Of a stretch of DNA of 64,000 bases, positions 59,285-64,000 are shown piece after piece (the first letter of the stretch is position 1; every line of letters begins with the position of its first letter). The translations under genes were made by a program, and so were the position numbers. This DNA is from Centrapalus pauciflorus (Eukaryota; Streptophyta; Magnoliopsida; Asterales; Asteraceae). The notes under the pieces were generated by a model. It worked only from the letters and a program-made list of their open reading frames with translations. It did no database searches and was not told where the DNA came from. The stretch is taken from assembly GCA_020465985.1 (NCBI GenBank), contig JAANYP010004869.1, positions 1,178,001 to 1,242,000 of the forward strand, given 5' to 3'.

Positions 59285-60630
59285 TCATCCAAGTGAATGA
59301 TCATTCACAAGATTTAATATTTGAATCTTAATGTATAAATGTATGATTTTTTTATAAAATTTTTTATAATCTTGGTTTATACATTATGTAATGCATTCGG
59401 TACTTTCGGTTATTTAGTGTACGCTCATGATCCAGATTCTATATACATACATATATGTATGTGTGTGTAAATGAGATCAAATGGGAAATCAAATATTTGT
59501 GAGAAGTGTGAGAAATATTGAATCATAAACAAATATGTTAAATCACTTTGTTATTTCATGATTAAAAAAAAATACTGTATCAAAGGAGGACCTTGGACCC
59601 AACAGAAAATATCATAAAAAAGGTGGGATACAAAAATTTGTTGTTAGAATTGCTTCTTTTTATTTTTCATAAATATTTAACTTTTCATAGGATCCAATAT
59701 TCTATATATACATAAAGTTGCCAAGTGAAATAGATTTATACTTGTTTAGGTTTAGGTTCCAATAAGTTAATTTTGATGAAAACAATTAATAGATTGAGAA
59801 GAAAAGGATGTAATTAAAGCTAGTACAAAGAATTATTGAAACCAACCATATATGCATAAATAATCCCTATTCTTGTCAAATGGTGTACGTTGTCGTGGCT
59901 TGATGCAGTACTCTTGTGATCGTATTGAAATATCATAGCCTTTGGAAATGGAAAAAAAAAAACTCATCCTCTGACCTTTCACGGATCAGTCTCACGACCA
60001 ACATAAAAAAGATAAATCGTGTAACCCGGATTAAAGAACATGTGCAGACTTTGAACCCTAAATTTCTATTACAGATTTCATGACCCCAACCATCGTTTCG
60101 TGGATCCTTTTGCAAATACAAGGTTAACCATTTGACATTTTGAAACATCGGACCATCATAGTACTACGCTACTTATTGTGGTCCTAGCTAGTCCATATAC
60201 ACATACATGATAGCTCTCTCTCTCTCCCTCCCTCTTAATGGCCCAAAGCATCTTATACCATCATATGCAATGAGGAAGTGATCCTAACAAATTGAACACA
60301 CTCAGCTAGATAGATGCATTCGACGATTCTTTCGAATAGGTAAGGAATCAATTGTTAACTTTTAGATTCCATAACCGTCAATTGACAAAAAATATGGTTA
60401 ACTTAACGTCGTAGTTAAAGAGAACTTACTTTATCATCAATCATCATAGAAGTTTATTCTTACAATATAATTTCCGGCCATTCAACTCACTAGGCAAATA
60501 TACTCCATATTCATTCCACCGACTTATCCAAAAAGAATCACACCACTTGAAAATTAAGTTGAAACGGTTAATTAATTTACTGTTCTAACTAAAAAGATGG
60601 TTAATTTACTGTTCTAATCCTTTTCCTCCT
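59282..60630. other. Spacer left of the small 60.7-kb gene
   Basis: No gene recognised. Short (CT)n run near 60210-60232. Confidence 0.4.
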
Positions 60631-60640
60631 CTTATAAATG
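60631..60640 (+). promoter_or_regulatory. Putative TATA box of the small gene
   Basis: CTTATAAATG, about 75 nt upstream of the ATG at 60712, a plausible distance for a plant core promoter plus short leader. It is a motif match only. Confidence 0.35.
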
Positions 60641-60711
60641 TTTGGGTTCTTGAAAGTTTCATGATACACCATCACACGTAAAAGAGCATACCTTATATTG
60701 CTGCACCAGAA

Positions 60712-60954
60712 ATGGCACCTCAGACACTTGTTGCTAAGTTTGGTATGGAAGCTTTAGGCATGGCAAATGAGCAATCATTAGGCAAAAAAGGAAAGTCTTG
60801 TGCTCCACTTCTACAACAATCTTGTCACTATCAGTACGTACCTCAAAAGCCTGTCGTTGTTCATCTGCAAGTGACACCTAAAGAGTCCACCATCAGTATG
60901 GATGGTTACAACGCTAGCATCATGCCATCAAGTTCTGTGGTCGTAGGAAGCTAG
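60712..60954 (+). CDS. Small unrecognised protein, single exon, 80 aa
   Basis: Open frame starting MAPQTLVAKFGMEALGMANE, with no intron and a TATA-like motif upstream. Around position 30 there is a Lys-rich stretch (KKGKSC), then Gln/Val/Pro-rich sequence (QKPVVVHLQV) and a Ser-rich end (MPSSSVVVGS). There is no signal peptide, membrane helix or domain I can name. In its favour are codon-like composition, a GC content above the neighbours and the promoter motif. Against it are the short length and the lack of a known homologue in my memory. It could be a small signalling or stress protein, but no function is claimed. Confidence 0.5.
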   Translation: MAPQTLVAKFGMEALGMANEQSLGKKGKSCAPLLQQSCHYQYVPQKPVVVHLQVTPKESTISMDGYNASIMPSSSVVVGS

Positions 60955-63900
60955 ATCTGATCGATCCACGTACAGGGCTAGCTGTGTTTCCTTTCTGGTT
61001 AGAGATGCAGAAGAAATATATATAGATGTACCTAACTCGACTAATTAATGTCTTTATATATGTTAAGTTTATGATGGCATGTATGGTTAAAGACTTAAAG
61101 TCAGTTTACTAACTAATTAACCATGCTTTTAAATGTTGTATTCCTTTCGATCCTCTCTGCATATATGGTACAGATGCCTTTGACATGCTTGACGAATTGA
61201 TCGAAATCATGAAAACTTGGTCTGTGTTTTTTGAATTATAGTACGATGGTATTTTTTTTGAAGTTCAAAGAGTTGGTCATTGTTGTTTATACGGTGATGG
61301 TCTGCTTGATCATAGAAATATTACACACAACATGCGGTTTTGCATAAAAAGAATTTTAATTTCCACAACGTACTATAATATATGCATTTGAATCATCCAA
61401 TGTACTAGATCAAATTTTATATAGGGCTTCCAATTTCACCATATACCTGTGACATGCGTGTACGTGAGCTTAATATTGATCGAAATGGGGTCTAATTGCA
61501 AGCTATATATGTTGATGGGTTTTAAAACCAAGAAACCTTGGTGTGTCTTAAGCATCGTTGGAGACAATTGAGTCAAGGAGTTGTAACGAACAGATTTGGA
61601 GAACCGACACGGTCCCACGGATGATGCCAATTGTTCATGCCTTGATCCGAGTTTCCACCGATGGTGAGAATGAGAAGCTGCAAAACAAAACAAAACACTA
61701 GGTGAAGGATGAAGCAGGAAAGCCTGCGACAACACTCCGATGCTTAAGTCAGAAATACGTGGGGATGGGTTCTTTTAGAGAATAGAATTTAGGGTTAGAG
61801 TTAGTGCATACCTCATGAAATGATGGAAAATCCTATTTATACCTTCGGTTTAGCAGTTTGGAAGGTTCGCCAATCAAGGCAACATTTGTCAATTTCCATA
61901 ACAGAATTCTGTTATGCTCTTTTCACGCGTACATCCGTTGGACTCTTGTGCTGACCTGACCAGCCCATGTGACGATTATTATCGAATTCCTCTACAATTT
62001 GTCCACGTCATTTTCCTTCATATTTGGTCAACACTTTTCCGTCCACGTATCATCAGTTCACAATTTCAACACCCGTATGTTTATGTCAACCGAATACGTG
62101 TAATGGCCTAAACTCTTAAACAAACAATTTTTTAATTAGTAAAAGAATGGTAGTCAAGGCCGATTTTTACATTGCAAATTTACTAATTTGTAACAGTACC
62201 CTTAATAAGTACAATGATTTCATAATGTGTATAATAAAATACGTTATATAATTAAATCGAAACGTTACTGAAAATACATACTTGTTATTTTAACAAATAA
62301 ACAAACAAGCTAGTTATATATCATTTTCGTCGTTCCATTAATTTAGGTGCACAAACTTACTTCATTCTTTTATAGTTTGATCGGTTAAAGGCAGGAATTT
62401 TTTTTTATTTTTTTATTTTTATATATATATATAACTAAATGCAAATATATCATGGAAGAATTAATAAAGTATTTGAACCTCGTGTGCCCCATGACTCCAC
62501 GCAACATGCTTTCATTCACTAGAATAAGTATATGCTTTTTTTTATATATTGAAAAGTTATGTTCCTTTCCTTAAAATGTTCAATACATGTAACGTTAAGT
62601 CGTTAACGTGTCTCAAATCCACGACAACGAAATCAAAAGACTCCAATATCATCTGTTGGCTTGGGGTTAACGTTGTTAGGCTTCTAAAGAATAGCATCTT
62701 TTGGCTCAAAATGCCTTTGAAAGTCTTTAGACAGCAAAGAGAGGAGAATATATTGAAAGGGGCGCGCGTGCCTAGCGAGCTACTACAAAACATCAAACAT
62801 GCAGGTACAAGTTAATTACGTGCGACAGAAGGCCGGTTGAGAACCCGATTCCACCAGCTCAATTTAGATGCTTTGCACTTAATGCTAATCCAAGAAAAAA
62901 AAAATGGATAAAGACTTTAAATCAAGCTTCAAGAATTTTGTTAGCAAATAGATCGATTTGATTCCCCTAAAGACATTATGATATCTGCTTTTCCAGATCG
63001 AGTGCCCAAATAGTCACTTGTATGATAGCATCAATAGATCTTGAAAACATGCAGATTCTGCTAGCTAGAAATATGCAACTATACTTCAAATTTTCCCAAA
63101 ACTTTCACCATTTCAGACCAGTGACTTGCAGCACACAACCACTTTTCACAATCATGGGTGTGTATGGCCGTATGGGTCGGGTCGGTGTGGACCCAAAACC
63201 TAACCTATTAGTCTATTGAATTCATAGACGTACAGGTTTCCATCGTCCATTATAACTTAATGGTTCGGTTATGCTTATATGTCAATTGACTAAACCTTAA
63301 TTAAGTTTATTATTTATTTAATTATGTAACTTAGTTACTTTTTAATTTGTTAGATTTATACAATGATTTCTGATTTTTGTCCACACACGTGAATATTACA
63401 TAAATCGTTTTAATGTTTTATGATAAAAGTAATTTTAAATATATCTTATTCAAATTGGTTACAAACTATCGCAAGATTTTCTTAATATTAATCTTATATA
63501 TTTAGGTATAATCAGATATAAATTTAATTAAATGACATCTATATATATAATAATAATAAAAGTACAAATCATTTTTCAAAGCCAAACCGATTTAATCAGT
63601 GAACTAAAATTTAAAAACCAAACAATCTATTTTAGTAATGATTTTTTTTGCTTAAATCTGTTTTTGGGTATTATGCACACAACTCATCCCTAATTGCAAC
63701 CTAAATATTGTTTAATCTCCATTACGCTTCTTCTTTGCAATTTCTATTTTTTATTCTGAGACCCTAACTTATTCTATTAACGAAAATTAAAAAAATGTAT
63801 CAATCACTTGCATACATACATGGACAAAAATACATAATTTTTGTAAGTTTGAGAAGGCAAAGAAAAAAAAAAGTGACTACACACATTTTCTATTGACAGT

Positions 63901-64000
63901 TGTGGTTAATTAGCGTACTTGTATTTTCTACAAGCTATTTTAGCACGTAATATTTGTGGCAATTAAAAAGGATTGTTTCGTGTTAGTGACTTTAATTAGT
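60955..64000. other. AT-rich right end of the window; no gene seen
   Basis: Includes the 3' flank of the small gene. About 61440-61870 has text (GACACGGTCCCACGGATGAT, GCCTGCGACAACACTCCGAT) that looks transposon-derived but shows no ends. A 62549-62815 frame has no domain. Confidence 0.4.

Noticed and set aside
61436..62111. Possible LTR or TRIM fragment
   Set aside because: Some words look retrotransposon-like, but no direct repeats, primer-binding site or target duplication could be identified.

Overview
The window is nuclear DNA from a flowering plant, most likely a eudicot. Genes have many short exons with GT-AG junctions in AT-rich introns, and they encode plant-type proteins: a soluble epoxide hydrolase pair, a condensin II H2 subunit, a type-I pectin methylesterase with a PMEI pro-domain, and a peroxisomal IBR3-type acyl-CoA dehydrogenase. 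The spaces between genes hold CACTA, hAT, MULE, Tourist-like, Helitron and SINE copies. Some repeat families (GCGACGAC subterminal repeats, TA-flanked foldback elements) suggest an asterid, perhaps Asteraceae, but that is a guess. Exon boundaries were read by hand from splice motifs and frame closure; no alignment was run.

Layout. 1-5.3 kb: two tandem minus-strand epoxide hydrolase genes, each with three exons and an intact catalytic set. 6-9.2 kb: a complete CACTA (En/Spm) element with matching TIRs and a TGC target duplication, carrying one five-exon Transposase_24-type gene with an open frame. 9.8-13.4 kb: a chain of foldback elements separated by (TA)n runs, one of them 2.8 kb with long inverted arms and a 21-bp satellite core. 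15.3-16.5 kb: a SINE and a two-exon gene for an uncharacterised plant protein. 17-23 kb: no genes found, but many small elements, several with exact target duplications, including a MULE-type MITE nested in an older foldback element. 24.0-30.2 kb: condensin II subunit CAP-H2, 11 exons, 655 aa, with Tourist-like MITEs in two introns. 31.3-33.3 kb: a Helitron and a 1.1-kb hAT element. 34.2-36.0 kb: pectin methylesterase, 2 exons, 560 aa. 37.2-40.9 kb: three more TA-flanked foldback elements, a hAT-like MITE and a Helitron. 42.5-54.3 kb: IBR3, 17 exons, 824 aa, ending in a PTS1-like AKL. 58.8-59.2 kb: another TA-flanked foldback. 60.7 kb: a small single-exon gene of unknown function. The rest is AT-rich DNA in which no gene was recognised.

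The genes do not form a pathway; they are ordinary, independently transcribed plant genes, and the epoxide hydrolases are a local tandem duplication. The most unusual content is the set of foldback elements sitting in (TA)n microsatellites. At least seven, with quite different interiors, share a similar outer-end motif around GGTTC-n-ATGG. This looks like a group of microsatellite-targeting non-autonomous transposons using a common end-recognition system whose transposase is not in the window.
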